Positions 1-11,800 of a DNA stretch of 64,000 nt are shown piece after piece. Source of the DNA: Plazaster borealis. Its lineage: Eukaryota; Echinodermata; Asteroidea; Forcipulatida; Labidiasteridae. Numbering within the stretch: the stretch's first letter is position 1; every line of letters begins with the position of its first letter. Below the pieces are notes generated by a model that did not search any database, was not told the DNA's origin, and saw nothing but the letters and a program-made list of their open reading frames with translations. A program made the position numbers and the translations under genes. Where the stretch lies: assembly GCA_021014325.1 (NCBI GenBank), contig CM037463.1, positions 23,286,026 through 23,350,025 of the forward strand. Reading direction: 5' to 3'.

Positions 1-654
1 TAAATGTTGGAATACCACAAAAACATTTGATTTATTTTCGGGGGTTTTTCCCCTTTCAATGTAGAAGTGAATTAACCCAAACCTCCACTCACTAACTTGT
101 TAATTGTATTAGTCGATATTAAAGCATGACAAGTAACTGATGATACAATAAGGTCGTACCACAATCAGCGACTGTGGTGTTTGATAAAGGACGTCTATGT
201 CGTAGGAGGTCCTGTATTCGGGGTGCCCCTCATAATCAAGGCATAAGTTTCACGTCACTGCGCGTGATGTAAACAACCCCTAGAGACGAAGTAACATTTT
301 CTACTTGCCAAACATCGAGTCTCCTCTCCCTTGACCTAAACTTGGAGACAGGTAACCTTCCACCGTTAAGTTCTACTTGAAATATCAATTCAAAGAAAAA
401 GCTATGGTAGGCCTACCCCGAAAACCGGGGACGGAGGATATACTTTAACGCATGATGACGATGCGATCCAGCTGTAGCTGTAGCCGCCAATTCGAACATG
501 GCCTTAAATTATCACTCACAGGGCATGGTATGCCGTCATTGGGGAGGGTAATAATACTCTCATTCATTTGAAACTAATCACTTTATCTAAAATTAATATT
601 ATACATTTCTGGTAATGAAACCAAGGATGCCTCATAAGTGAACTTAATCACTGC
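1..654. other. Unassigned non-coding sequence
   Basis: I see no coding frame with recognisable protein similarity, no RNA gene and no clear repeat boundary in this stretch. Confidence 0.4.
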
Positions 655-930
655 AGCTCACAAGCCTGAAGAAACCTGTAAACAAGGGTGCTTGCTATAT
701 GTGAACCAGAAACATGTTAACCCCTACTCTTCCACGATAAGTGTTCTGTGTTCTTTTACGTGCACTACCAATCCTAATACACGGGACCTGCAGCTTAAAA
801 TCCAATCCGAAGGACAAAGCAAATACGGTAATGTATCTTGCTCAAGGATTGGTGTCACGACCGGGACTCGAACCCACACTCCGCTGACACTCTGTTGATC
901 AGAAACACCAGTGAACCGCTCGGCCATGAC
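655..930 (-). repeat. tRNA-derived SINE (tRNA-Leu-like head)
   Basis: On the minus strand the block opens with a tRNA-like head (ATGGCCGAGCGG A-box region near 925 and GGTTCGAGTCCC B box near 865), followed by the body also present at 48971-49370 (a GCAGGTCCCGTGT stretch and a GCACGTAAA...CTTATCG stretch). The head resembles tRNA-Leu with a long variable arm. The tail boundary near 655 is approximate. The body and the two other copies show it is a SINE and not a functional tRNA gene. Confidence 0.8.
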
Positions 931-2845
931 ATGTCACATACCATAATTGGACATCTAACCATTAGTACTACAAAGGAACCATTCACGAATGAAAACTGAG
1001 AAAGTAGAATTAGCTGCTAGTTGCAAACTGATTACCAACCAAAGTAGTTAATGACTTCTTTATCGAATGAAAATTGCCAGACTTTTGATCTCATCAGGCA
1101 TTTTCAACCATTTACGTTTCTTTGCCCATTTCGTAAAAGTCTAATTAAGTTGTTGTCAATCATGATAAATAACTATCCATTTTGGTTACCCATACACCGA
1201 TGTTTGAACAGCCCACTCTGTGCTTTTGAGTCATTTTGGGGAAAATGCACAAACAACCTTGGTATGATTTGAACCACATTCTAGAGCTGATGTCTCAACC
1301 AATGTACAGACGAAGGCGGGATACGTCAACAGTTATTTCAGTAATTTCAGCACCAAAGTATAACGCGCTGCTTTTAAAAATTTGCAACAAGATGTTTTTC
1401 GTTTCTATTTTTAATCAATTTCTTTATATTCACTGTACTGCGGCACTTGGAATTTTACGGAGAACAGTTTGAAACCAGTTATTAGCAATAAGTGATGAAT
1501 GAACAATGGATTCCTACAGACAATGGTACGTCAAATAGAGAGGGTTTGGGAAATTAGTGTCAATTTTGAACTTAAATAACTGTGTTTGATTTGCAGTATT
1601 AGCTGTAGTTAGAAGCACAGGCAGACGGTATGTGATACACTATACACGGTTTTAGCACCAAGCAGGGCGGCCCAGGCCCATTCTCTCTAACCAGAGATCT
1701 CTTACACAGCTCCGGGCTCACAACGACTGGGTGACGGCAGTAGCACTTTCTGATTGGCGATACCGTACCGTATCGGTTTCGGTGTCTATTGCAACCCAGC
1801 ACAATAGTTCTTTTCAAGTCTTTTCTTCGGCCGTACAAACAATATTCTGGGCACAATAAGGAGAGCTCATGTACTGGTTTCACCAAACCAGGCCTCTTTT
1901 TTTTAAAGGGATACACAACTCCCGCACAGCTCTCCCGAGTCTGGGTAGATAGCTGGGGTAGAAACTTCAACAAAAGACCTTACCACCGTGGATCAATATT
2001 CGTTTAAGAAAGTGAATTTCACTTCACTGAAGTGACCATTCATTCAAGGATAGTTGACCAGTGTTTAGTGGATTGGATTAAGGGGTTCCAATCCGATTGG
2101 GTACGAGATGATTGGGGCTCGGTACTAAATGATTCTGGCTGGATCTTGTGTGATGAACCGGTTGGATGGCAACGTCTGGGTTACTTCACAAATGGCCTTT
2201 GACCGATCAGAAATACCGAGCGAATGTTGAGGTTACATAATCAACACATTCACTCGTTCGGTAATCATGCAATATTAAGTTACAACTTTGGAACTACCAA
2301 GAATTGGCGAAACGGTTCCCCTCAAAAACTTCACTTATCCTACCCCAATCAAGCCTGTGATTCTGCATTTATTTCAACTTCCTCAATCATTCTTCCGGGG
2401 TCGTCAAACTGCTGTTATCGAAATGTCACAGACCACAACCCTTTTGACATTTTGTTAAGATTCTCTGATCAGATTCATAGAGGTGTAAGAAGTATTACAA
2501 AGTGACAATAAATATCAAAAGGTCGGTGATTTAACACCACAAGTTTGTTAAAATTCTTGAATGAATGATATTTTTATTGTAGCGAATTGTTTCAGCATGC
2601 GCACAGTCTTTGATTGCACTCTCTTTCAGTTAGAAGGTATAATGCACGAAAAACTGGGCTGCGTTTCACTACACCGCTAACCTGAAGAGTATTACTTAAT
2701 TAAGTAAATACGCTTAGCATAATTTAGCAGGGAACCAGTGACAAACAATGTAAATCACATGGCATTTACCTGTCCCCAAGCAAATTACACTGTTCTGTTA
2801 AGCAATCATCTGTGAGCTTATTGTTTATAGCGAATACGGCGGTCC
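931..2845. other. Unassigned non-coding sequence
   Basis: No coding similarity is seen. A minus-strand open frame of 124 codons at 1599-1973 has no recognisable domain and is not called. The segment 1600-2000 is somewhat GC-richer than its surroundings. Confidence 0.35.
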
Positions 2846-2852
2846 CCTTAAC

Positions 2853-2870
2853 CATGGAGGTAGAAGCATG
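2853..2870. mobile_element. CATGGAG micro-palindrome, copy A
   Basis: An 18 bp insert, CATGGAGGTAGAAGCATG, lies between two exact copies of CCTTAAC (2846-2852 and 2871-2877). It shares CATGGAGGTAGAA with copies C and D but has lost most of the right arm. The right direct repeat overlaps the terminal TTAA of the neighbouring F2 element, which suggests insertion at that end. Confidence 0.55.
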
Positions 2871-2872
2871 CC

Positions 2873-3258
2873 TTAACAAAGGCAAATTAAGTATACCTTT
2901 AGTTTTTTGAACCGTTCGATTGTTTTAATCTTATATAATGAAGATACAATAACACTAACCTGTGAAAATTTCATTTCAAAAGGTGGTATAGCGGTTTTGA
3001 GATATCGCCGAAAATCTGGAGCGGTTATGTCCATGCATGAAGAATATTCCGTAATAGGGATACACAATCTGAGAAGCATTTCATGTACAGAAACGTTCCT
3101 CGGATTGAAATGTTTTTGAATCCCTCTCTCTCAAACAACATTCCTTTGAAGGGAATTGTTTCTCAAAATGTTATACATTGTGAACAGCTGCAGTGCTTCT
3201 TACCGAGTAAGTTTTGATGGTCATTAATTTTTGGAGTAATTACCAACCCTCCCTTTAA
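2873..3258 (-). mobile_element. TTAA-flanked MITE, family F2
   Basis: The element runs from TTAA at 2873 to TTAA at 3258 (CCCTTTAA). The left half (AAGTATACCTTTAG, GAACCGTTCGATTGTTTTAATC, and a segment with CTGGAGCGGTTATGTCCATG) is the reverse complement of the right half of the F2 copies at 14312 and 20673. It has no coding capacity. Its left end touches micro-palindrome copy A. Confidence 0.65.
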
Positions 3259-3960
3259 GTTAGCTATGTTGTTCCAGCAAATTATAATTTGTAATGAATG
3301 AACCGGTATAAACTAATTTTAAAACAAACCTGTTAATGTATTCATTAATTTCCTTATTGTCAAAAGGTTGTACACAATTTGTTGAACTAATTAAATGATT
3401 TATTTCCAAGAAAGTATATCAAATAGTCAGTGTCTTGATAATTATGTTGAAATCGCAGCGGAGAACTGTTCGATCTCTCTTGCCATACAGAATATCTTTG
3501 CTTTTTAGAGGAAATACAAATTTGGTAAACTGAGTGGGCAATTATTAGCTCTTTATTAGATCCTTCTTTCAAAGCCCTACACTTAACCATTTCACCCTTT
3601 CAATTTCTAAATGCAACTGGAAACTGTTATTGCTAACTTCCTTTGTGGAAGAAATTACCCCAATTTTTAACAGTTGAGGATTTTTTTTTTAACATAGTCA
3701 CTTTCAAGCGAGCCATTCAAAGTTAGCCCGCCGCAGGCAACGGCGGATGGCCGGGGTAGATTCTCGCTGTTCAGCGGGAGATTACCGGACTAAGTCCGTA
3801 GAAGGTCAACTCGCACATAAAAAACACCGGGTTTACAAACACAAGAATCGGGTTAATAGAGAAGTGTGAATTATTCAGCAAGGTTTCACGTAAATATATG
3901 TGTTAAATTCACAACAGTGGTTTATGTATGAAAGGGAGAATTTGTACGTGGAAATGCAGT
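3259..3960. other. Non-coding, with a GC-rich hairpin patch
   Basis: Mostly AT-rich and unassigned. Positions 3715-3830 are conspicuously GC-rich and contain several short inverted repeats (for example CGCCGCAGGCAACGGCGG and CGGACTAAGTCCG). It matches no RNA family I recognise. Confidence 0.35.
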
Positions 3961-4408
3961 TTAAAGGTATCGTACACGTTCGGTTATGACTCCAAACAAA
4001 TATTAGCATAAACACTTACTTGGTAACAAGCAACGGAGAGCTGTTGATAGTAGAAAACATTGAAGGAAACGACTCCCTCTGAAGTAACGTAGTTTTTGAG
4101 AAAGGTAATTTCTCACTAAAAATAATAAAAAACTTCTTGCAAGAAGTTTTTATTCCTATCTGAAAGCACACAAATTTGTACAACAAGGGTGTTTTTTCTT
4201 TCATCATTTTCTTGCAACTTCGATGACCAAATGAGCCCAAATTTTCACAGGCTTGTTATTTTATGCATATGTTGGGATACACCAAGTGAGAACACTGGTC
4301 TTTGACAAATAATAATAATAATAATAATAAGACTTGTAATGCGCACATATCCACCCTGCTGGGTGTTCAAGGCGCAGAACAACTTCCAAACGTGTTCAGT
4401 GCCTTTAA
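3961..4408. mobile_element. TTAA-flanked MITE, family F1, with nested insertion
   Basis: The left terminus TTAA|AGGTATCGTACACG and right terminus GTGTTCAGTGCCT|TTAA form the F1 terminal inverted repeat. The centre has the F1 hairpin AACTTCTTGCAAGAAGTT. Just inside the right terminus, about 75 bp of foreign sequence (4309-4383) interrupts the element. No coding capacity. Confidence 0.8.
4309..4383 (+). repeat. (AAT)n plus short retroelement-tail fragment
   Basis: An (AAT/AAT) microsatellite run is followed by GACTTGTAATGCGCACATAT, then CACCCTGCTGGGTG and TTCAAGGCGC. It sits inside the right end of the F1 element, so it inserted after that element. Microsatellite plus fixed tail suggests a SINE/LINE 3' end; that is an inference. 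Confidence 0.45.
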
Positions 4409-7163
4409 AGAATCGACGGATATTGAGTTGAAATTAACTAATTTGACATTTGCGATAATTACCAGGCTGGATGATTTTGCAAGCTCTTTGATCGGGGACC
4501 ACATTCTTCGCACTGCCTCAAAACAAAGAAGCTTGCCATAAAACAAATCTGGGTTTTGTTTTTGGTTTTCAGGAAAAGGTTACCAGCTAATTAATATCAT
4601 GTTTTGTGTGCTGGTTGTAACTGGTTCCCCGCTTAGTTTTCGTTAGAAATTTGTTATTACAAACCAAGTCTTCTGCAGCTCTATACACAAACAGAAAAAT
4701 GTCAGCCGGAAATATGTAGAGTTCTCTAACAAACAAGTTTTAATTTGTCTCAACAGTAAATTGCTCACAGTTGTTTCTGTGCACTGATGCCTTTTTTAAA
4801 TGAGTTTTTAATTTTCGTTAAATGGCTTAATGATGACTAATGATGTATGAGTAACATTATCTCATCGTCACGACATCTTGAAGTCATTTAACATTGCTGG
4901 AATCAATCAAATCTTGTCATGATTATTATTGGCGGGAAGAAAGGTCCTCTCGGTCACACAAATTTAAAAAGGTTGGAATATGCAGTTTTTGTTCTATACA
5001 CGTTGTCTGGGAGTTATGTTCCCGTGGAATTGAGATTAACGTCACGAAACCAAGTCTAGAATTGGTCTTTGAATTAATAATGAGCGTTAAGGCTTGTATT
5101 GCCGACACACAATTTCTGTATAATTATCAAAGGCGGCCGCAGTGGGACATTGGTATTTCGGTATACAAGATCGTTGATTGGTTAAATTTCAACATTTCAT
5201 GGTATTCAAGGAAGAAGAAAGTAGTTGACGGTGACAACTCTGTGTCTAATCTCTTCACGAAAGAAGTGTCGGCTCAGGGATGGACTGGTTAGATATGGAA
5301 TAAGTAAAAACTACAATTGAATCTGTATGCTAGCCAATAACCAACCATAAGGTGATATTTCCTCTAATCGAACGAAAGCGAAACACTCACTTCCCTGAAT
5401 GTGCAGTCACTGTTCAAGACGCAGGTGAGCATACGCGTGCCAGTTTGAAAGCCATCCAAGAGATAATGGCGCAATGGTGTGAAATTCGCCTTTTACAGTG
5501 CAACTCGTTCAGCAAAGATCGACTCAGATTTGCATGTTTATAGAAGAGAACACATAAAAGTAGTCTTTGAAGAATAATCATGTTTTATAGTAACTTTCAT
5601 CATTGTGTTTAATATCACATTCAAACGTCAACATGTTTAACATTCGTTAACATACGACTAACAGTACGGTATACCCAGTGTATAGAGCATGGACATTGTA
5701 TTTATAGACAGTCATCGTGTCCCAATTGACGCGAGATAACACGAGATCGGGTAAAGTCCCTTCACCTTACCACTGTTCCCAAACACACAGCATTTCGTCC
5801 CAATAATAGTAAATATATTTGCATTGTGGCTGTCTTGTGGATGTGTTCGAATTCTGTATGAGACAGAATACTTAGTTTCCATAACTACAAGATTGTTTCA
5901 ATTTTAGTCATTTTTCCACGGATGATTTTTATAAACTCATTTTCTCATCAAAACTGTCGTATATTTATCCTCAAGTAGTTAAGTTATCTATAAATGCTTG
6001 TTCCAAATGTTGATAGCGAGCAGGCCTGATAGCGAGGTCATCGAAACACTTTCAAAACGTTCAATTTTTTCCAACATAAAATTTTCTAAAACACTGGGAA
6101 AAAAACACCATAAATAGCTTTCAAATAATAGCAGGATAGGACAGGAAAATTGAAAATAAAATTAACATACCCATAATAAGCAAAGCCCTCTGTCAACAAT
6201 AATATAATTCTCTTTCTTGCTTCACTGACAAAATGTGTACATGCCACACCCCGACTTGAGAAACTACCCTTATACAATACCGTAGTTGGGTCAGTCCCAA
6301 CATGGTCCCAACGTGAAACACTTATACTATGCTTATAATGCCTGTCTCAGCCGTAGTTGGGACAGGCCCAACTGTGGTTAGTGCGTTCCTCAAGCCTGGG
6401 CTTAACACTAAAAATGATTTGTAAACATCGTACATGACAAACATACCCTTTGTACAAACACTGTTGTCATCCTAGCATCGGTTCCTAAAAGAAAAACCAA
6501 GTGTGACAATTCAAACTGCAGATTGTGTCACTTCCCGGCTATTACAACATTTTGACAAGCAGAACATCTTTTCCCGATTTAACATAACAGTATGTCAACC
6601 GAGTTAAAGAGATTTGCGGACCGATATATTAACCCAACTTGAATATATATAGGTCTATAATTTTGTGTTTTCATTCATTGCAAGACTTTGCAAACAAAAG
6701 GGGGGGGCTTCCGTTGAACGACTATCATACATTGAACCGTGGACAAACAAATGTTTTAAATTTAAAATCAAAATTAAAGTGAGCATTTGTTTGCATTCAA
6801 AAGTATGTTTAACAAAAAATTATCAATAAATAATAGTTGGAATGAATGAACTTTGACCATTCTTATAGGATGAAATAAACAGCGTAACCCGCACTGCCTC
6901 CAGTCGTGTTTTTTTACCACGGAAAACATCATTGAAAACACCATGGAAAACACCATGGAAAACAGTTTATAGAAATATAACACAACATTGGAAATGTCGA
7001 TCAGATTCTCTTACTGTCAGTCTTAGCAACTGGCTCGCTTTGTCGACAATTTTAATACTTTTTTTCTTGTTCCGCACATCTGAGATGATCTGGAATTTCA
7101 GAAGCGAAGTGATAAAAACGGTTTGATTGAACCGAGTCATTCGTGGAAACTTACTCCGTTCAT
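4409..7163. other. Unassigned non-coding sequence
   Basis: AT-rich. A plus-strand open frame at 4894-5292 (132 codons) has no recognisable motif and lacks support. A short direct duplication AACACCATGGAA occurs near 6937-6960. No RNA gene or clear element boundary is seen. Confidence 0.35.
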
Positions 7164-7391
7164 GCACAGCAAAAACTGCGGTGTTAAAATTGACACCATG
7201 GGTGTTGTCACATATAGATATCGAAGAGAGAATCAATATTAACACCATAGTGTTAAAATAACATCAATGTGATTGTATTGGCAGAAATTAGTGTTATTTT
7301 AACACCCTGTGTGGTGTTATTTTTTTTTTTTTAATCTATATGTGACAACACCCATGGTGTCAATTTTAACACCCCAGTTTTTGCAGTGTGC
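7164..7391. mobile_element. Palindromic MITE (GTGTTAAAATTGACACC type)
   Basis: The termini are near-perfect inverted repeats of about 50 bp: GCACAGCAAAAACTG... on the left and the complement of ...CAGTTTTTGCAGTGTGC on the right, both continuing through GTGTTAAAATTGACACCATG and GGTGTTGTCACATA. The centre repeats TAACACC motifs. A shorter copy lies at 23330-23548. Confidence 0.8.
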
Positions 7392-8302
7392 AAACTTTGT
7401 TTAATGTGGATATTGCTGTCTGGAAATTCTTGATTTTTTTTTTAAGTCGACAAAACCAACTGGATATTGATCTGATTCGACTCTTATGAATACAATATAT
7501 TATTCTTTCAAATCGACATAAGAAACCTTTGTGATTGTTTCACCCATAGTAAGACAGCAATTCGACATACAAGGCATTCAGAATATATTGACCAATATCC
7601 AAGCAATCACGAATGGATCCGATCGTCCATTAATCAAAAAGTTTGACTTTGAATTGAAACCAAGAAATCGATCCGTGAGTATAAATCAATAAACCCCAAA
7701 GATTGGATAATCCGTCTATAATCCGTGTACATTATTTTCCCAAAACATGTTATCCGAACACCCTCAGCCAAGATTCAAGCCCATCCGAACAAACCGTCCA
7801 ATGTCACGCCTTAAAACTGTGCCCAGTTACCACGACACATTACTGATTCAAGTTACCACTGACAACCAAGTCTCGACTTATAACAGAATAATTATTAATG
7901 CTTCGACTGTAAAACACAGACTACGGAGCACACATTCAGATTCAGACAATAACAACCTAGTTCAGACATGTCCACCATTTTGTTTTCCTCGTCAAGAAGG
8001 AATCGATATATTGTATATAATAAGACGGATACACACGACATGTCAATTTGACCCGAGTTGCAAAAGGTGTCAACTCGATGAAACATTGTTGCATGTTCAA
8101 ACTATACATTGACTTTTGCAATGTGTGTTGTTCCCAGATTTAGGTAACTATTTGCTTCATGTTGGGAGAGATTTGACATGACTCTGTCCACATCATCGAG
8201 ATGATGTTATGTTATAAATTTCCCGCTCTCTGAAGTCGGTTCAGCATTTTTGACAGAGACGACTGTATTCCAAGATTTCTCTGTGTATATAGTGGTCGGT
8301 CG
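7392..8302. other. 3' flank of Gbx (untranslated region or intergenic)
   Basis: The region follows the Gbx stop codon on the minus strand and probably includes its 3' untranslated region, though no convincing minus-strand polyadenylation signal was located. A plus-strand open frame at 7747-8112 has no protein similarity and is not called. Confidence 0.35.
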
Positions 8303-8829
8303 CTACGCCGTGGCAATCTTCCCGTACAACTCACCGATGCTACTGATGTTTCTATGCAAACCTATCTGTGGAATGGGGTCGTTCGGCTCCGGCAAGCGGG
8401 GCCGACACTGCTGTTGCGACCGTATGGCAAAGCGATTCACATGCACCGGGATTGGTACGACCAGTTTTGGGTTCGGGTTTGCCCCGTTACGCCCACTCGT
8501 TATGCCAGCTTTCAAACGCTTCCACTTCGCCCTGCGGTTCTGGAACCAAATTTTAACCTGCACCTCACTGAGGTGGAGAGCTCGTGCGATCTGCGATCTC
8601 TCGCTTAGTGTCAGATATTTCTTGCTGTGGAATTCTTTCTCCAGTTCCAGCAGTTGGTCGCTGGTGAAAGCTGTTCTACGACGCCGTGATTTGGAGCCAC
8701 CTCGGCTGCTGCATCCATCGCCGTCACCACCGGACTCTGCTTGATCGTCGTCCGGGTCGTCTGGGAGCGGTGAGTCGGCACAGTCCCCGTGATCGCTCCG
8801 GCAATCAATATCGTTCTTCCCGTCAGAAT
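8303..8829 (-). CDS. Gbx: Gbx homeobox protein, exon 2 (homeodomain exon)
   Basis: This terminal coding exon supplies residues 173-347. It begins after the acceptor TTTAATAG (intron end at 8830) and stops at TAG (8305-8303). It encodes an acidic Asp-rich linker (about 191-211), a full 60-residue homeodomain (220-279) and the Gbx-type tail with [15 protein letters not shown] (about 296-310). The homeodomain opens [19 protein letters not shown], with KIWFQNRR in helix 3 and Gln50/Asn51 at residues 269/270, the usual DNA-contact residues. The tail plus the ELEKEF...KKYL pattern are diagnostic of gastrulation-brain homeobox factors, transcription factors used in posterior and neural patterning. 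The last 35 or so residues (ending [11 protein letters not shown]) are longer than the vertebrate end and may be lineage-specific. Confidence 0.96.
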
Positions 8830-11800
8830 CTATTAAATTGATCCAAGTGGGAAAATGATGTAAACAAACATGACTGATATTAGCTGTACAGTGACCCCAC
8901 AGAGCTATCCAAGTCACTCGGAGGGTTTTTTCCTCAAATCCAGAATTAGGATATTTTGATTCATTTACAAGCCTTCAGGGCAAAGTGTTTCCAATTCAAT
9001 ACCAACACCGCTTTCCCCTTAAATAAATCCAAGAACAGTTTTATAGCTAAAAGTTTCTTCCTTTTTACGTTTTTACGGAACATTTTCAGCGTTCTAAATC
9101 AGTCTCCACATGGGCTATTGGAATAGTACTTGGGTATTTTACATTTTACACACTCCCGTATGAACCCTGGGAGTGAGTTGTCTTGTGTCGAGTACCAATG
9201 AATGACATAGCAGCGGTTCTGACAGTAAAATTCCCCCCTGGTTTGACTGGGGAGGTGACCGCTGACCACAGAGCGTGTCACGCGGTCTTGTTACCGATAC
9301 CAGACAGTAAACCAGCGCCGTAATTACCCGCTACGACCTTGTGAACTCGCGTCATGTAACGAATGAAAATATTAACTTTGACACCCAGTGTCAAAATGTC
9401 AATCTAAAAAGCCTAACCTTTGATGTCAATCAGTTAAAATGTGATTTTCACTTAAAGTTGATGCGTGATGTAACAATAAAATATTATTTTTTCAGCAGTA
9501 ATAACAGTACGCCTATTGAAGAAAACCCTATGTTGTTGTCATACGAGATATCTGGTGAAAATCTGTTAAATTCTTTTGCGCACAAATTGTGAGGTAACTA
9601 TGATTCCGATGTCATTATTTCAAGTTTTCTTTAAGACGTTTGAGACGTCTTGAGCATGACTAGACATGACCATGACAAGCTAGCAGTGACACAATGAACA
9701 ACGGATAACTCATACTTGAGTTTGGAGGTGGAGAGAATCGATAGTCTAATGGTGACAAAGGAATGCTTTACCATTGTTGCAGCAAGAATGTCAAATTCAT
9801 TCCAATGTTAAACCTCTCTCATCAACACGAGTGCAAACCGTAAACAAGTTGGGCCTATCAGTGTGTGCACTGGGAACTTTTTGAATTAATTTCCTTCAAA
9901 ATGATGCATTTTAGTCGGGATCTGGGTAACAACTTTGTTTCAACTTTAGTTTTGAAAAACTAGTGCCTGATTGAGTTGAAGCAGTGCCCCCCCTGTAAGT
10001 CAAAGTACAGGATTTTGATTACCGAGAAAGAAAAAATATACAAAAATTATCATTATTAAGTTCATATCAGTACCATTCCTCCAGACAGTGTCGTCTGAAA
10101 TTAGGTCACAGTCGAGAGAGTAGCATCTGAAGACCTCCAAATTGTGTTTATTTCGATTGTGGCAATCCACATAAACACGTATACGAACGCTTTACAAAAT
10201 CCATGACAAGATTTGAACAGTATTTGGTTGTTTTCAGCCAAGTGGATTATCTTAATTGATGAACTTTTCACAAGTTGGCGAGTGTGCGTTTTGTTTGAAA
10301 ACTAAAAGATAAAAGTTAAAGATGGTACTGTACCCTTCAAACAAAAACATAAGAAAAACGTAATTGCTTTTTGATCGAATTTTTGGTTTCGATTTTCGAT
10401 GGTCAAGAGAATGGGATTTCCGCCAATTGGAAAAAATAATATTACACACCACAGCAGCGGAATATGCGTCTTGACTAAAAGTACAAAGATACGTATTTCT
10501 TGAGAATTACCTCCATGTCATCTTCAACAGTTTCAAGTAAAATATTATTAGAGAAGAATTCAGGATGATGACGAGGACCATCTTCAGGACCACTTCATGA
10601 AAAGGTCAAAACAAAACTAAATTGGGGCAGGTGGGTCATACAAAGCCTCAAATTGCCGAGAATAGATTGAGTCGTTCGATCTTTTTCTGGTGTATATTTC
10701 TAGCAGACATTATGCAAATGTATTTTGGTCTAACAATGTCATAAATAGAAACGATTGATAAGTTGTAAAATAGGAAAAAACCAAACCACATTACGATCTG
10801 GAATTGACATAGCTTATTTTCTTTTCTCGATTCAAATTCAAATTCTCTTGAATCGCCCGAAGGAATTGAAATCTAAATAATGATTAAAATATTACCCCAA
10901 ATAACTCATTTAACAAGTCAAACAATGACATTTCTTCAACGGCCAAACTATTCCAAAACCAACCCTCACAAGTTCACATTGGACAACATGGCGCTGCACA
11001 AAAGTTTCGAACCACAACGAATTTCTCAGCTTTTTAAAAACCTAGTCATCCCTTATAATATTTAATGGGGAAAAAATCAAAACAAATTTATGGAAGAAAG
11101 TCGCATTCTGAGGGAACAACAGTCAAAAATCCTACAATTAACCATGAAGGAAGGAAATCCTCCATGATTTAACTGATGTAGAGTGCGGTACCGTACTGTA
11201 CAATACGAACACTGGCATCCTTCAAGAGTAAGAGCTATTTTATGCGTTACAATGAATAATACAACATTTCACAAGCTACGGTGTATGTTAAATCAGTATT
11301 AGGCAAGGGTCGCTATTTCCAAGCATTGTTTGTGTTAACATGAGTCCCATTTCGGTTGACAGCCACCATGTTGTCGATCATAACCATATTTTACCTTCTT
11401 GATACCTAAATTGTCTAGCGTGTTTAGACCTGGGCGGTCTCGCTACATCCACGATTTGCATCACGAAGTGTGCCCGGGCTATACGCCACGAATTGACGGC
11501 GCGGCGTCCATCGAACAAGCAGTTACCTTAACGACCTGTCGTTAAATCAACCCATCACATGCTGGACAGGGCTTCGACACCTTACGTGATCATAAACCAT
11601 AAAATGAAATTCAGTCAAATTTATCACCCAAACAAGCCAACATCGCTGCTACTGCTAAATGGCCAACATGCATGTCATGGCCAGTTTGCTGTCTGAGTTA
11701 GCTAGACACATTAAATACAATTGCTCCCTAAAGAATCATTACCTCCTTGGATTTATCTCGCGCCCCACCTTCCCGAAAAAGGGTAAATTAAACAAGAGGA

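Noticed and set aside
841..930. Functional tRNA gene on the minus strand
   Set aside because: A and B boxes are present, but the sequence continues into a SINE body shared with two other loci, and stem pairing is imperfect.
1599..1973. Minus-strand 124-codon frame
   Set aside because: No recognised domain; the Cys- and Pro-rich translation lacks any repeat or motif, and no splice context was found.
6935..6965. Another micro-palindrome at AACACCATGGAAAACACC
   Set aside because: It is a simple direct duplication of AACACCATGGAA without CTCCAT arms or an inserted body.
7747..8112. Plus-strand 121-codon frame downstream of Gbx
   Set aside because: No domain, signal peptide or splice partner; AT-rich DNA of this length allows such a frame by chance.
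8250..8744. Plus-strand 164-codon open frame
   Set aside because: It lies antisense to the Gbx homeodomain exon; its codons are the complement of conserved homeodomain codons and it has no protein similarity.
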